Below are positions 53,607 to 62,150 of a stretch of DNA of 64,000 nt, piece by piece. Each line of letters opens with the position of its first letter. The stretch's first letter is position 1. The position numbers and the translations under genes are program-made. The stretch is from Halieaceae bacterium (GTDB lineage: Bacteria > Pseudomonadota > Gammaproteobacteria > Pseudomonadales > Halieaceae): assembly GCA_902623175.1 (NCBI GenBank), contig CACNSR010000010.1, positions 1 through 64,000 on the forward strand, given 5' to 3'. The notes beneath the pieces were generated by a model. It ran no database searches. It was not told the origin of the DNA and was given only the letters and a program-made list of their open reading frames with translations.

Positions 53607-54326
53607 ATGTCAAAGGGCTATCAGGCATATGCTGACGCGTTATCGCAAGCCGAGCCAAGCGGCAAAAACGCCGCGGTGCTCCAGCATATCGGCCTGGTGC
53701 ACAAAACTGCATTACATATCAAAGCCCGTTTACCTGAACACGTAGAACTCGAAGAACTTGTTCAAATCGGCATGGTCGGGTTACTCGAGGCCGCCAAATC
53801 TTATGACGCCTCACAGGGCGCAGACCTCGGCACATTTGCCAGCAAACGCATCCGCGGCGCCATTTTGGACGAGGTAAGAAAGCGGTCACCTTTGTCACGG
53901 ACTGACAGCTCGAACATGAAAGCCGAAGAGCAGGTGGTCGAGCAGTTTATGGCCAAGCACGGCAGGCCGCCCACAGCGAGTGAAGTCGCCACAGAATTGG
54001 ATACCTCATTAGAGGATTATCAGAAGCAGCGAGACCGATCGCAGAAATTCAGAACCACTTCACTTGCTGAGCTAGAGGACAACGGACAGGCGCCACTTTC
54101 TGAATCGGCCAGCCCTGAACAAGAAGTCGAAGCGGCAGACACCAGTGAATGGCTTGCCAGCGAGATCCGTGAACTCCCCGAGCGAGAGCAGATTGTGCTT
54201 TCTCTATACTACAACGAAGAGATGAATTTAAAAGAAATTGGCGCGATTATTGGGGTTACCGAATCACGGGTGAGTCAGATTCTCACCAAGGTAGTGGGCA
54301 AATTGCGCGACCGGGTCGCGTTTTAA
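53607..54326 (+). CDS. fliA: Flagellar sigma factor sigma28
   Basis: 239 residues. Region 2: 'HVELEELVQIGMVGLLEAAK' and 'GTFASKRIRGAILDEVRKRS'. Region 4: 'LPEREQIVLSLYYNEEMNLK' and 'EIGAIIGVTESRVSQILTKV'. Starts 3 nt after flhG. Likely reads the sigma28 promoters found here before flgM, flgP and the unknown gene at 55538. Confidence 0.95.
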   Translation: MSKGYQAYADALSQAEPSGKNAAVLQHIGLVHKTALHIKARLPEHVELEELVQIGMVGLLEAAKSYDASQGADLGTFASKRIRGAILDEVRKRSPLSRTDSSNMKAEEQVVEQFMAKHGRPPTASEVATELDTSLEDYQKQRDRSQKFRTTSLAELEDNGQAPLSESASPEQEVEAADTSEWLASEIRELPEREQIVLSLYYNEEMNLKEIGAIIGVTESRVSQILTKVVGKLRDRVAF

Positions 54327-54341
54327 GGTATTGGCTAGATC

Positions 54342-54824
54342 ATGTTTGGAAAAAAATCAAAACTTGAACGTGTCAAAGCAGATGCGAGAGCTGATTACCT
54401 AAAATGTGCCGTATTGGATCCTGATGATCGATTGCATCGCGTGTTCTCAGCGAGAATTGCCCAGCGGGCCCGGCTCAACTTGGACAAAATTTTTGTGCAG
54501 GGCGCCAAAGCTGAGGAGAAGCGTCAACTCGAGCTCGCAGAGGCAATCAAGGCAGGCGCTGATCTGCCGCCGAGGATTGTTCACGAAGGTTATAACCAAT
54601 TACAGGGGGTCTCAGGCACTGTGATCTCCTGGGTGCCTGAGGAGCTGGCCAACAAAATGTTCAATCTCGGCGCTGATTATCAGATTACAGAAATCAGCGC
54701 TCACGAGGCTATGCAGCACGCAGATACGATTGCCGAGACTCTGGTTGAGGACTTGCAGACAAATCAGGTTATTCAGCTGCTAAACCTACTGCGAGAGGAC
54801 GACGTTGATGAGGCTGAAGAATAG
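54342..54824 (+). CDS. Unknown protein downstream of fliA
   Basis: 160 residues, soluble, mostly helical, acidic C-terminus ('LNLLREDDVDEAEE'). Stretches such as 'VKADARADYLKCAVLDPDDR' and 'QGVSGTVISWVPEELANKMF' match no family I recognise. In polar flagellates the genes after fliA are usually chemotaxis genes, but this shows no CheY or CheZ features. Starts 15 nt after fliA, so it is co-transcribed. Confidence 0.6.
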   Translation: MFGKKSKLERVKADARADYLKCAVLDPDDRLHRVFSARIAQRARLNLDKIFVQGAKAEEKRQLELAEAIKAGADLPPRIVHEGYNQLQGVSGTVISWVPEELANKMFNLGADYQITEISAHEAMQHADTIAETLVEDLQTNQVIQLLNLLREDDVDEAEE

Positions 54825-54861
54825 GGCCCTGAGACTGATAAAAAAAGCAGGAACCTGAACC

Positions 54862-55500
54862 ATGTCTCTAGAGAACATTGTCATTGCCGTCTCACTCCTG
54901 CTGGGGATAGTACTCCTAATACTGATCATCTATCTCATTAGCCGGGTAAACGATCTCGAGGCCAAGGCTTTTTCCAGTCAAGGAACGATAAACCCGGCAG
55001 AAAAAAAAACCGAGAATGAGTCACAAAAGGTGTTTGGAGGTCTCAGCGGCCGCCAGCTTTGGGATGAATGGGTATCGATAGCGAATGGTGGCGATGATCA
55101 GTATGGCATCAAAGGAGACCGCGACCGCTTTCTAGCCCTACTTGAACTCCATGTCCGCTCGCTCATTAAAGCCGGAATGGAACATGGCGCCACGGGTACT
55201 AATGAACAACCCTCAAACCCCCTCAAGATCAAGATGCTACGAGGAGAATTCGAGTCTTACCTGCCGTCCTCTCAGGCAAGCCGCCTCTACGAGCTTGGTC
55301 AGGAATTCGGTTCTAGCGAGGATGCCCAACAGCGCGCGGCCTTGGGGGCAGCGTTGACCGAGACCGTTGATGCAGTCTCGATGGGTATTGATGCCGGCTC
55401 CTCTTTTGTCGAGGGCGCCATGCGCGATGTATTAATCAACCCTTCGGAGTCCGAGTCGAAGCAGGAGTTAGTCCCCTCGGATAATCCTGACAACGTCTAA
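54862..55500 (+). CDS. Unknown single-pass membrane protein
   Basis: 212 residues. One N-terminal membrane segment ('IVIAVSLLLGIVLLILIIYL') and a cytoplasmic remainder with 'FGGLSGRQLWDEWVSIANGG' and 'RDRFLALLELHVRSLIKAGM'. No known domain recognised. 37 nt after the previous unknown gene, and convergent with the unknown gene at 55538. Confidence 0.6.
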   Translation: MSLENIVIAVSLLLGIVLLILIIYLISRVNDLEAKAFSSQGTINPAEKKTENESQKVFGGLSGRQLWDEWVSIANGGDDQYGIKGDRDRFLALLELHVRSLIKAGMEHGATGTNEQPSNPLKIKMLRGEFESYLPSSQASRLYELGQEFGSSEDAQQRAALGAALTETVDAVSMGIDAGSSFVEGAMRDVLINPSESESKQELVPSDNPDNV

Positions 55501-55537
55501 CTTTTTTCATTTTGCAATAGCCCGGCCGCCGAGCAGT

Positions 55538-56356
55538 CTATTCCCGCACAGCACTGGGGGGAAAGACGATCGCCCCCTCTGGGTAAACTTTCTCGGATAC
55601 CTGCGCTGGCTCTTCGATGCCATCGCTGCGCATCTGGGCTTGCTGCAGGGCTAGCTGCGCCTCAAACAGATCGGTGAGCTTATCTCGCTCAATCTCAATG
55701 AGTGTGGACACTTCGCGCTTTAGTGCGGCGACGTCTCCAAAACCTGACTCCAATTGCCTCACCCGTCTCGCCAACTCCGACAACTGCTCAGACTGCTTTT
55801 GCAATTGAGCCACCATCGCGCGGCTTGACTCTACGCCACTTCGAGTCACCTCACTGGTATCGATCACAGTTGAATTCACTCCGGCCATGGAAGCTTCCAT
55901 TTGCTCAGCCAAAATCCTACCATCCTGTTCTACCTGACCAATTGCTTCAGCCAGCTGCGCTTGCCCCTCGTCCAGCATGGTTAGCTTCTGATCAAGCACA
56001 ACCATCCGGTCAAGTGCAGAGTTCATGTTCACGACACGCTTGGTAATAGACAAGGTTGCGGCCTGCAGCGCCTCCACCTGACCCGACAACCGACCGCCCG
56101 CCACCATCAGTAGCACAGCACAAAGGAATACCACCACGGCAGCGCCCCCGGCGAGTCGTTTGGCGTAAAACTCCATCTTCCTGTTGGCCTGGCCAGCTGA
56201 GTCAAGCGCTCTATCCAGTCGCGTGTGAGTGTCAGCGTTAAGCTGTGCCATCGCATCGCTTACCGGGTTGGGTTGAGTCGACACGCCGTTATTCACGCTC
56301 TTCTGGCGGGGCAAAGTCAGTTCGTCGTCCGCTCCCGGGTTTTCTTCATCTACCAT
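55538..56356 (-). CDS. Unknown coiled-coil membrane protein
   Basis: About 272 residues from the ATG at 56356, which has GGAG 9 nt upstream; the ORF track's start (56365) is less well placed. One membrane segment around residues 67-90 ('AAVVVFLCAVLLMVAGGRLS') is followed by ~130 residues of heptad-like coiled coil ('LQKQSEQLSELARRVRQLES'). The N-terminus is probably cytoplasmic. No known family recognised. It has its own sigma28-like promoter, so a late flagellar or motility role is likely. Confidence 0.6.
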   Translation of the reverse strand: MVDEENPGADDELTLPRQKSVNNGVSTQPNPVSDAMAQLNADTHTRLDRALDSAGQANRKMEFYAKRLAGGAAVVVFLCAVLLMVAGGRLSGQVEALQAATLSITKRVVNMNSALDRMVVLDQKLTMLDEGQAQLAEAIGQVEQDGRILAEQMEASMAGVNSTVIDTSEVTRSGVESSRAMVAQLQKQSEQLSELARRVRQLESGFGDVAALKREVSTLIEIERDKLTDLFEAQLALQQAQMRSDGIEEPAQVSEKVYPEGAIVFPPSAVRE

Positions 56357-56381
56357 GTCAAGCATCTCCGTCTTGGGGGAA

Positions 56382-56408
56382 TTATCGGTCTTTTCCCCGA
56401 TATTTTTA
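56382..56408 (-). promoter_or_regulatory. Candidate FliA (sigma28) promoter of the 55538 gene
   Basis: Minus strand TAAAAATA-N11-ACCGATAA: the TAAA core, exact spacing and a single change (A for G) in the -10. It overlaps the stop codon of the upstream gene and ends about 25 nt before the ATG. Confidence 0.6.
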
Positions 56409-57371
56409 GCGCGGAATCTTTGCCAGAAGCTGCTCCAGCCAGACCATCAGTTGGTCCCACAAAGGTGTCGCAATGGCCTGGCCTGCTTCCCAAATCGGCG
56501 GGTGCAAAGCACCAGCAACCGCCAGAAATAGCGCGACTGAGAGCACCACAATCAGGCTCGCGGATATCAGCGACCCCACTCGGGGGAGCAAGGCAGCCCA
56601 GTTAACCCTGATTTTGAGACCTTTTTTCCGCTCCTCCTCAGGCTGATCACCGCACGCTGTGATCTCCGGCGAATCGGGAGATTGTAAAGGGACGGTCGCG
56701 ACAGACTTGGACTCGTCGTAATCCAATACGCTGTGCCTGGGGGCATCATCAACCGACAAACCCGCTGTTTCTGAGGCCAAGCTGTACCACTGTGAATACG
56801 TTAGAGAGGGCAGCATTTCGAGGAGAGCACCCCTCTCGTGGCACTCATTGAGATACCGCTCCATTGCCGCTCTATCCAATGGCGTGAGTCGGATGAGTTT
56901 ATTACGCGACTTGAGCGACAACTGCTGGAGCGCCGAAGCGTCATGATTGTCGATCGTTGAAAAAGCCAACATCCCGACATTGGAACCCGGAAAGGTATTG
57001 ACCAGAGACTCACAAGCCATCCACTCCTCGCCCGCATTTGGTCCAAAATCCGGCATCACGATGATATGGCGCTCGTTAGCTTGCTGGTTGCGGGCCTCCT
57101 CAATGCTAAAATCCGCCAAAACAGTATTAAACAAGGCCACAATGTCATCCACCTTCGGAGACATCATGCGATGCAACTGCAGTCCCGGCTCGAGTTTCAG
57201 CTGGTGGTAAAGGGCAAGGAAACAGGCGTCAATGTGGAATTCTTCCTCGCCCACAATGAAAACGTTGGACATATCCGTTAACAGGGCATCGCGCGCTGAA
57301 GCCAGAATACTTTCATCATCCGGGTGAGGCAGCGAGTTCAGTATCGGGGCATCTGTCGGGTCTGATGTCAT
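56406..57371 (-). CDS. Degenerate AAA-like (ExeA/DamX-type) membrane protein
   Basis: 321 residues. The first ~190 follow the order of ExeA/DamX-type AAA domains, especially 'KLIRLTPLDRAAMERYLNEC' and 'LTYSQWYSLASETAGL'. However the Walker A position reads 'FIVGEEEFHIDACFLALYHQ' with no G-K-[ST], and the Walker B region reads 'HIIVMPDFGPN', so ATP hydrolysis is unlikely. One membrane segment near residues 275-297 ('SLISASLIVVLSVALFLAVA') and a short C-terminal tail. Starts 41 nt after the flhB stop, so it belongs to the fli operon. Confidence 0.55.
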   Translation of the reverse strand: MTSDPTDAPILNSLPHPDDESILASARDALLTDMSNVFIVGEEEFHIDACFLALYHQLKLEPGLQLHRMMSPKVDDIVALFNTVLADFSIEEARNQQANERHIIVMPDFGPNAGEEWMACESLVNTFPGSNVGMLAFSTIDNHDASALQQLSLKSRNKLIRLTPLDRAAMERYLNECHERGALLEMLPSLTYSQWYSLASETAGLSVDDAPRHSVLDYDESKSVATVPLQSPDSPEITACGDQPEEERKKGLKIRVNWAALLPRVGSLISASLIVVLSVALFLAVAGALHPPIWEAGQAIATPLWDQLMVWLEQLLAKIPR

Positions 57372-57412
57372 CTAATGAAACACTCGGCTCAATGGTGAAC
57401 TATCAACAAGGC

Positions 57413-58576
57413 TTACTGGTCATACACTTCAGAGCGCCGCCCCTCGGAGTCAAATACCATGCTGTCTGGCACTCTGGGGACCGGCTTGTCGCGCAGGCTG
57501 CTCGAACGGTTGATACTATTGATATTAAATATGTAGGCAATGACCTGAGCAACTGCCTCGAAGAGCGGCTCCGGAATGAAAGCCTCAATCTCCGTAGTGA
57601 AAAAGAGCGCCCTCGCCAAAACCGGAGACTGAAACAGCGGCACGCCTTCTTCGCTGGCTCTTTCACGAATGCGCTCTGCCATGACATCCGTGCCTTTTGC
57701 CACCACTTTCGGTGGATCCTCAGAGGAGGGGTCGTAAGTCAGAGCGACTGCAAAATGCTCCGGGTTGGTAATTACTACATCGGCCTCTGCGATCGCCTCG
57801 AGCATCCTAGCAGCCGACACCTCCCGCTGCTTCTGACGAATCCGCTGTTTAACCTCAGGCGAGCCTTCGGTGTCCTTGCGCTCGTCTTTGACCTCCCTCA
57901 AGGACATCTTCATCTTTTGATTATGCTGGTAGACCTGATACGGGGCATCGATCAGAGCAATGATGATCAGCGTGCTCGAAGCGACGAGAAAAGCCGTCGT
58001 GAGAATCGAGGCAGATACTGTGAGACCGGGCTCCAGTGCCATTAGCGAGATCTCCGCAAATTCCGTGATCGACGCGTCGATCAAGAGATAGGTCACACCA
58101 CCGACCAAGAGAAACTTCGCAATGGATTTTCCGAGGTTTACCAACGCCTGTATCCCAAACATGCGTTTAAAACCCGCAATGGGGTTGAACTTGGAAGCCT
58201 TGGGTTGCAGTGACTTCCAGCTGAAGTTGTAACCCCCGATCAAACCGGAGCAAGCCAGCACCACCACGCCCGTCAGGATCAGTATCGGTAAAATCGAAAA
58301 CAACGCCTCGACCATGGCATCAGCCAGGCGGGCGGCAGCGACCTGCGGCTCCAGTACAGCGAGGGAGTCAAATACAAGGCCCTGAGCAAAAATGTTGGCC
58401 ACGTTCCCCAGCAGAGAACTACCAAACAAATAGATATAAATCGCCACACTGATCACCGAAGCTGCGATCGTGATTTCAGTCGAGCGAGCAATCTGCCCTT
58501 CTTCTCTCGCTTTACTGAGACGTCGGGCGGTGGGCTCCTCTGTTTTTTCTTGGCTCTCGTCCTGCTGATCTGCCAT
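57413..58576 (-). CDS. flhB: Flagellar export switch protein FlhB
   Basis: About 387 residues from the ATG at 58576; the ORF's extra N-terminus lies inside fliR. Start region 'SQEKTEEPTARRLSKAREEG' is diagnostic. Four membrane segments, then the cytoplasmic switch domain with the autocleavage motif as N-P-E-H in 'VITNPEHFAVALTY', where N-P-T-H is canonical. 'GVPLFQSPVLARALFF' follows. Overlaps fliR by 1 nt (TGATG). Confidence 0.94.
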   Translation of the reverse strand: MADQQDESQEKTEEPTARRLSKAREEGQIARSTEITIAASVISVAIYIYLFGSSLLGNVANIFAQGLVFDSLAVLEPQVAAARLADAMVEALFSILPILILTGVVVLACSGLIGGYNFSWKSLQPKASKFNPIAGFKRMFGIQALVNLGKSIAKFLLVGGVTYLLIDASITEFAEISLMALEPGLTVSASILTTAFLVASSTLIIIALIDAPYQVYQHNQKMKMSLREVKDERKDTEGSPEVKQRIRQKQREVSAARMLEAIAEADVVITNPEHFAVALTYDPSSEDPPKVVAKGTDVMAERIRERASEEGVPLFQSPVLARALFFTTEIEAFIPEPLFEAVAQVIAYIFNINSINRSSSLRDKPVPRVPDSMVFDSEGRRSEVYDQ

Positions 58577-59346
58577 CAGGTTACCGCCCAGATGTTCTGT
58601 GCCCTCTGGAAGGCCTCCAGCCACAACCATTCAATACGATGGCCAATATTCACCAAATACACCAAAAAAAGAACCATGCCCGCCAGCACCATCGCCGGAA
58701 ATCCGACGGCAAAAATATTGAGCGCAGGTGCCGCCCGCGTCACGATCCCGATACAGAGGTTGACCAACATCATAGTCAACATAATGGGCAGCGCTATCAG
58801 CACCCCCCCGAGGAAGACCATCGCTGTCCATTCGGTGAAGTTAACAATGGTCTCGACAAAGTTAATTTGGCCGCCTATGGGCATCACCTGAAAACTCATC
58901 AGTATCAGCTCTATCAAGATCAGATGACCGCCAATGGAGAGGAATATTAGGGTCGACAACACCACCAGAAACGAGGCAAGAACTGGTACACGACCGATAT
59001 TGGGATCCACCGTTTGCGCCATACCAAGACCCATACTCATCGACAATGTCTGGCCCGCTACAACCAAGGCGGCATTCACGACTTGTAGCACGGCCGCAAA
59101 AAGTAGCCCTACCAGAAGCTCGCGGATGATCAACATCAAGCCCGCCGCACTGACGGGATCTATCACCGGCAAGTCTAGGGTAGGGTAGATAAAGATCGTA
59201 AGCACCACGGCGAGAGCAACACGAATGCGAATTGAAACGACCTTTAGAGACACCAGCGGCGCCGCGAGGAGCAGCGCCGAGATGCGCAATAGTGGAATTA
59301 AGCCCGTGGTAAGAATCAGGACGACATCATCAAGAATTAGATTCAT
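58576..59346 (-). CDS. fliR: Flagellar export protein FliR
   Basis: About 256 residues from the ATG at 59346 (ATGA overlap with the fliQ stop). Hydrophobic with 'LIPLLRISALLLAAPLVSLK', 'LLFAAVLQVVNAALVVAGQT' and 'LVNLCIGIVTRAAPALNIFA', the last being the family signature. Part of the export gate with FliP and FliQ. Confidence 0.93.
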   Translation of the reverse strand: MNLILDDVVLILTTGLIPLLRISALLLAAPLVSLKVVSIRIRVALAVVLTIFIYPTLDLPVIDPVSAAGLMLIIRELLVGLLFAAVLQVVNAALVVAGQTLSMSMGLGMAQTVDPNIGRVPVLASFLVVLSTLIFLSIGGHLILIELILMSFQVMPIGGQINFVETIVNFTEWTAMVFLGGVLIALPIMLTMMLVNLCIGIVTRAAPALNIFAVGFPAMVLAGMVLFLVYLVNIGHRIEWLWLEAFQRAQNIWAVT

Positions 59347-59615
59347 CGAGTGAAAATTTGCGGGATCATGTCGAAGATCGAGATAAACATCTCGGACAGA
59401 ATTGTGAGTTGCCAATCGCCGAATATTAGTAGCGCCGCAACCAAAGCCGCCAATTTGGGGATAAAACTCAGCGTCATTTCCTGAATAGATGTGGCCGCTT
59501 GAAATACGCCGATAATCAGACCCACCGACAGTGCAATGATCAACACCGGCCCCGCTACGTATATGACGGTCCAGATCGCTTCTCTACCAATACCGATGAC
59601 TTCTGTCGTCTCCAT
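59343..59615 (-). CDS. fliQ: Flagellar export protein FliQ
   Basis: 90 residues, two membrane helices: 'IYVAGPVLIIALSVGLIIGV' and 'FIPKLAALVAALLIFGDWQL'; 'FQAATSIQEMTLSFIPKL' is the family signature. 11 nt after fliP. Confidence 0.94.
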   Translation of the reverse strand: METTEVIGIGREAIWTVIYVAGPVLIIALSVGLIIGVFQAATSIQEMTLSFIPKLAALVAALLIFGDWQLTILSEMFISIFDMIPQIFTR

Positions 59616-59626
59616 ATCAACCGGTC

Positions 59627-60361
59627 CTATACATAACTGCCAGTCAGCGAAGTCATCAGCAGCATCCAGCCATCGACCATCACAAACAACAGAAGTTTGA
59701 AAGGCAATGAGATGATCATGGGAGACAGCATCATCATACCCATGGACATCAGTACGCTGGCGACAACCATATCAATAATGATGAAAGGGATATAAAGCAT
59801 GAATCCAATGGTGAACGCGCTCTTTAGTTCTGAAGTAATAAAAGCCGGCACAAGGACAGTCAGCGGTGTCTCGATCGGCGAGGTGATATCCGGGTTATCT
59901 GCGATACTGACAAAGGTCTGCAGATCCTTTTCTCGGGTTTGGCGCAACATAAAATCCTTCATAGGGATCTGCGCCGCCTCGATCGCCGGCTCCAGTTCCA
60001 TCTCGTCATTACTGTAGGGCGCGATTGCGTCGTCATAAACCTGCGTGAACACAGGTGCCATGATAAAGATAGTGAGGAAGAGTGCGATGCCTAACAGAAT
60101 TTGGTTAGGTGGGGTCTGAGCGGTACCCAGTGCCTGCCTGAGCAGTGATAAAACGATAATGATCCGCGTAAAGCTGGTCATCATCAGCAGAATTGACGGT
60201 AGCAGAGTGAGTACCGTCATCAGGCCAAGTAGCTGCAACGTGACTGAATATTCGGTCTCGCCCGCCTGGCCTTGCACCGCGCTCAAAATAGGGATGGTGC
60301 CCTGTGCCGAAGCGTCAGTCGCTGACAAGAACATCAGCAAGAGCAGCAAGAATCTGAACAT
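59627..60361 (-). CDS. fliP: Flagellar export protein FliP
   Basis: 244 residues. Signal peptide 'FLLLLLMFLSATDASA', then 'LLPSILLMMTSFTRIIIVLS', 'LLRQALGTAQTPPNQILLGI' and 'FITSELKSAFTIGFMLYIPF', all diagnostic. Core of the export gate. Confidence 0.95.
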   Translation of the reverse strand: MFRFLLLLLMFLSATDASAQGTIPILSAVQGQAGETEYSVTLQLLGLMTVLTLLPSILLMMTSFTRIIIVLSLLRQALGTAQTPPNQILLGIALFLTIFIMAPVFTQVYDDAIAPYSNDEMELEPAIEAAQIPMKDFMLRQTREKDLQTFVSIADNPDITSPIETPLTVLVPAFITSELKSAFTIGFMLYIPFIIIDMVVASVLMSMGMMMLSPMIISLPFKLLLFVMVDGWMLLMTSLTGSYV

Positions 60362-60426
60362 TAGCCCCCCAAGTCGATGGGCCCGGTTCTGCTCCCGCCC
60401 CCGCGGCGGAATTGAGTCAGCCTGGC

Positions 60427-60732
60427 CTACTCAGCACCGCAACTTGCCGATTCTGGGGGCCCAAGTGCGTCGTTCCCATTAACATCAGCAGGCCACTTTG
60501 CAATGGTGTTGATATTAGCTGGAGTTGCACCAATTAAGAACCGTTCATTGTCGACTTCTACCAATACTAACTCGGCAGAGCGGTTCAGACGAACACGCCC
60601 AGTAATGCGGATGGGTAGCCAACTCCGACTCGAGCCTTGCACACGACGCAGTGTCCAAAAGCTAACCGCCATTGCGACCGCCACCACAAAAAGGGCAGTC
60701 ACCCACCTGACCCAACTTAGCTCCTCAGCCAC
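60427..60732 (-). CDS. fliO: Flagellar export assembly protein FliO
   Basis: 101 residues. One membrane segment ('VTALFVVAVAMAVSFWTL'), then a short domain with 'GRVRLNRSAELVLVEVDNER' and 'FLIGATPANI'. Poorly conserved family; identity rests on this pattern and on position between fliN and fliP. Confidence 0.85.
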   Translation of the reverse strand: MAEELSWVRWVTALFVVAVAMAVSFWTLRRVQGSSRSWLPIRITGRVRLNRSAELVLVEVDNERFLIGATPANINTIAKWPADVNGNDALGPPESASCGAE

Positions 60733-60748
60733 AAGTTGTTACCGGAAC

Positions 60749-61084
60749 TCAGAGTTTTTCGACGCGGTCTTCTGAAGGCAGGATGCGAGTGAGCCTCACA
60801 CCGTAACGATCGTTAACTAGGACTACCTCCCCCTGCGCGACCACTGTATTGTTCACAAGAAGATCCAGAGGCTCGCCAGCGTTTCGCTCCAGCTCGATAA
60901 CGCTACCCTGCTTGAGTCGCAGCAAATCGCGAATCTTTAGGCGCGTTCGTCCCACCTCTACAGAGAGCGTAACGGGAACACTCTGGAGTACATCAGCGCT
61001 AACCATGGCGTCAAAACCCGGGCTCTCAGCATCCTCACTGAGCTGATCCAGCGACACGTCGGCAGTTTCCTCTTCTTCACTCAT
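60749..61084 (-). CDS. fliN: Motor switch protein FliN
   Basis: 111 residues, SpoA domain: 'VPVTLSVEVGRTRLKIRDLL', 'LKQGSVIELERNAGEPLDLL' and 'VNNTVVAQGEVVLVNDRYGV'. C-ring component; 34 nt after fliM. Confidence 0.95.
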   Translation of the reverse strand: MSEEEETADVSLDQLSEDAESPGFDAMVSADVLQSVPVTLSVEVGRTRLKIRDLLRLKQGSVIELERNAGEPLDLLVNNTVVAQGEVVLVNDRYGVRLTRILPSEDRVEKL

Positions 61085-61118
61085 GAATATCTCCTAACGG
61101 TGTTCGAGCAAATGTTGA

Positions 61119-62123
61119 CTAGCTCTCCGCCAGCTCAACGGCCTGAAGCAATCGTGCCGCCGTATAGCCATTTGCAGTACCTACCTCAGCCTCAAACAAC
61201 GGAATGTCGTCCACCAATACGCGCGCTAAATCAAACTTGCGCAGATCTAATAAATCGCCCACCTGCATTTTATTGAAGTCGCCAAGCGTCATTTCGACCT
61301 CACCCAAAATAACGCGATGTTCGAGCTCGGCGTCAGAGGCCGCACCGGCCAGCTCTCGAGCCCACACATCATGATCTACGGACGGATCTTCGGAATCCTG
61401 GACTCGACCCCTGAGCACGTCACGAATAGGCTTTAGAGTTGCAAAGGGATAAACCACATCAATTGTGCCGCGCTCCTTATTAGACAGCTCCACCTCGAGG
61501 TGGCACACAATAACGAGATCGTTCTCATCGACAATTTGCACAAACTGCGGATTAATTTCGGAGCCGATGTGCTCGCACTGAATCTCCATGATGGGAGACC
61601 AGGCTTCATGTATGGAGGCGAAGACCACCTCGAGCATAATGTTGATAATACGGGTCTCGGTCGGGGTGAACATCCGGCCCGGGGGTAGCCCCTCAATACC
61701 GCGCCCAAACCCGCCAAAAAAGTTATCGAGCGAGGCAAAGATCACGTTGGGGTCAATGACCACCATCGACGTGCCGCGCAGCCCGGACAAGCGAACCGTA
61801 TTTACGGATAGCGGTGCCTTCAAGTCCTGCAAATATTCAGAGAATGGGAGCGTCTTGACCCGGTCGGCAGTAATTCGCGGGCTGGTCCGCAGTACCTCGA
61901 GCAACCCCATCCGCAAGTGACGTGTGAACCGTTCGGTGATCATATCCACCGCAGCCAAATTGATACCAATAGTGGTATCTTCCGTCACCAAATTGTGAGG
62001 GCGAATCTCTGCACTGAGGGCAGCCTCAGGGTCAATCAGAGAGGCTGAATCATCATCAAACCCCTCGTCAGAGGCCAATGCATTGAGCTCCTCTTCGGAA
62101 AGTCTGCTGCTATCTTCGGCCAT
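61119..62123 (-). CDS. fliM: Motor switch protein FliM
   Basis: 334 residues. N-terminal CheY-binding region is 'LSEEELNALASDEG', followed by 'DMITERFTRHLRMGLLEVLR', 'FFGGFGRGIEGLPPGRMFTP' with 'TETRIINIML', and a C-terminal SpoA domain 'MTLGDFNKMQVGDLLDLRKF'. Recruits FliN and binds CheY-P. Confidence 0.95.
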   Translation of the reverse strand: MAEDSSRLSEEELNALASDEGFDDDSASLIDPEAALSAEIRPHNLVTEDTTIGINLAAVDMITERFTRHLRMGLLEVLRTSPRITADRVKTLPFSEYLQDLKAPLSVNTVRLSGLRGTSMVVIDPNVIFASLDNFFGGFGRGIEGLPPGRMFTPTETRIINIMLEVVFASIHEAWSPIMEIQCEHIGSEINPQFVQIVDENDLVIVCHLEVELSNKERGTIDVVYPFATLKPIRDVLRGRVQDSEDPSVDHDVWARELAGAASDAELEHRVILGEVEMTLGDFNKMQVGDLLDLRKFDLARVLVDDIPLFEAEVGTANGYTAARLLQAVELAES

Positions 62124-62150
62124 AACGCTTATTTCACCTGCTTATCTGGC

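Noticed and set aside
57365-58045. 226-aa plus-strand ORF opposite flhB
   Set aside because: Antisense shadow of flhB; no recognisable domain or ribosome site.
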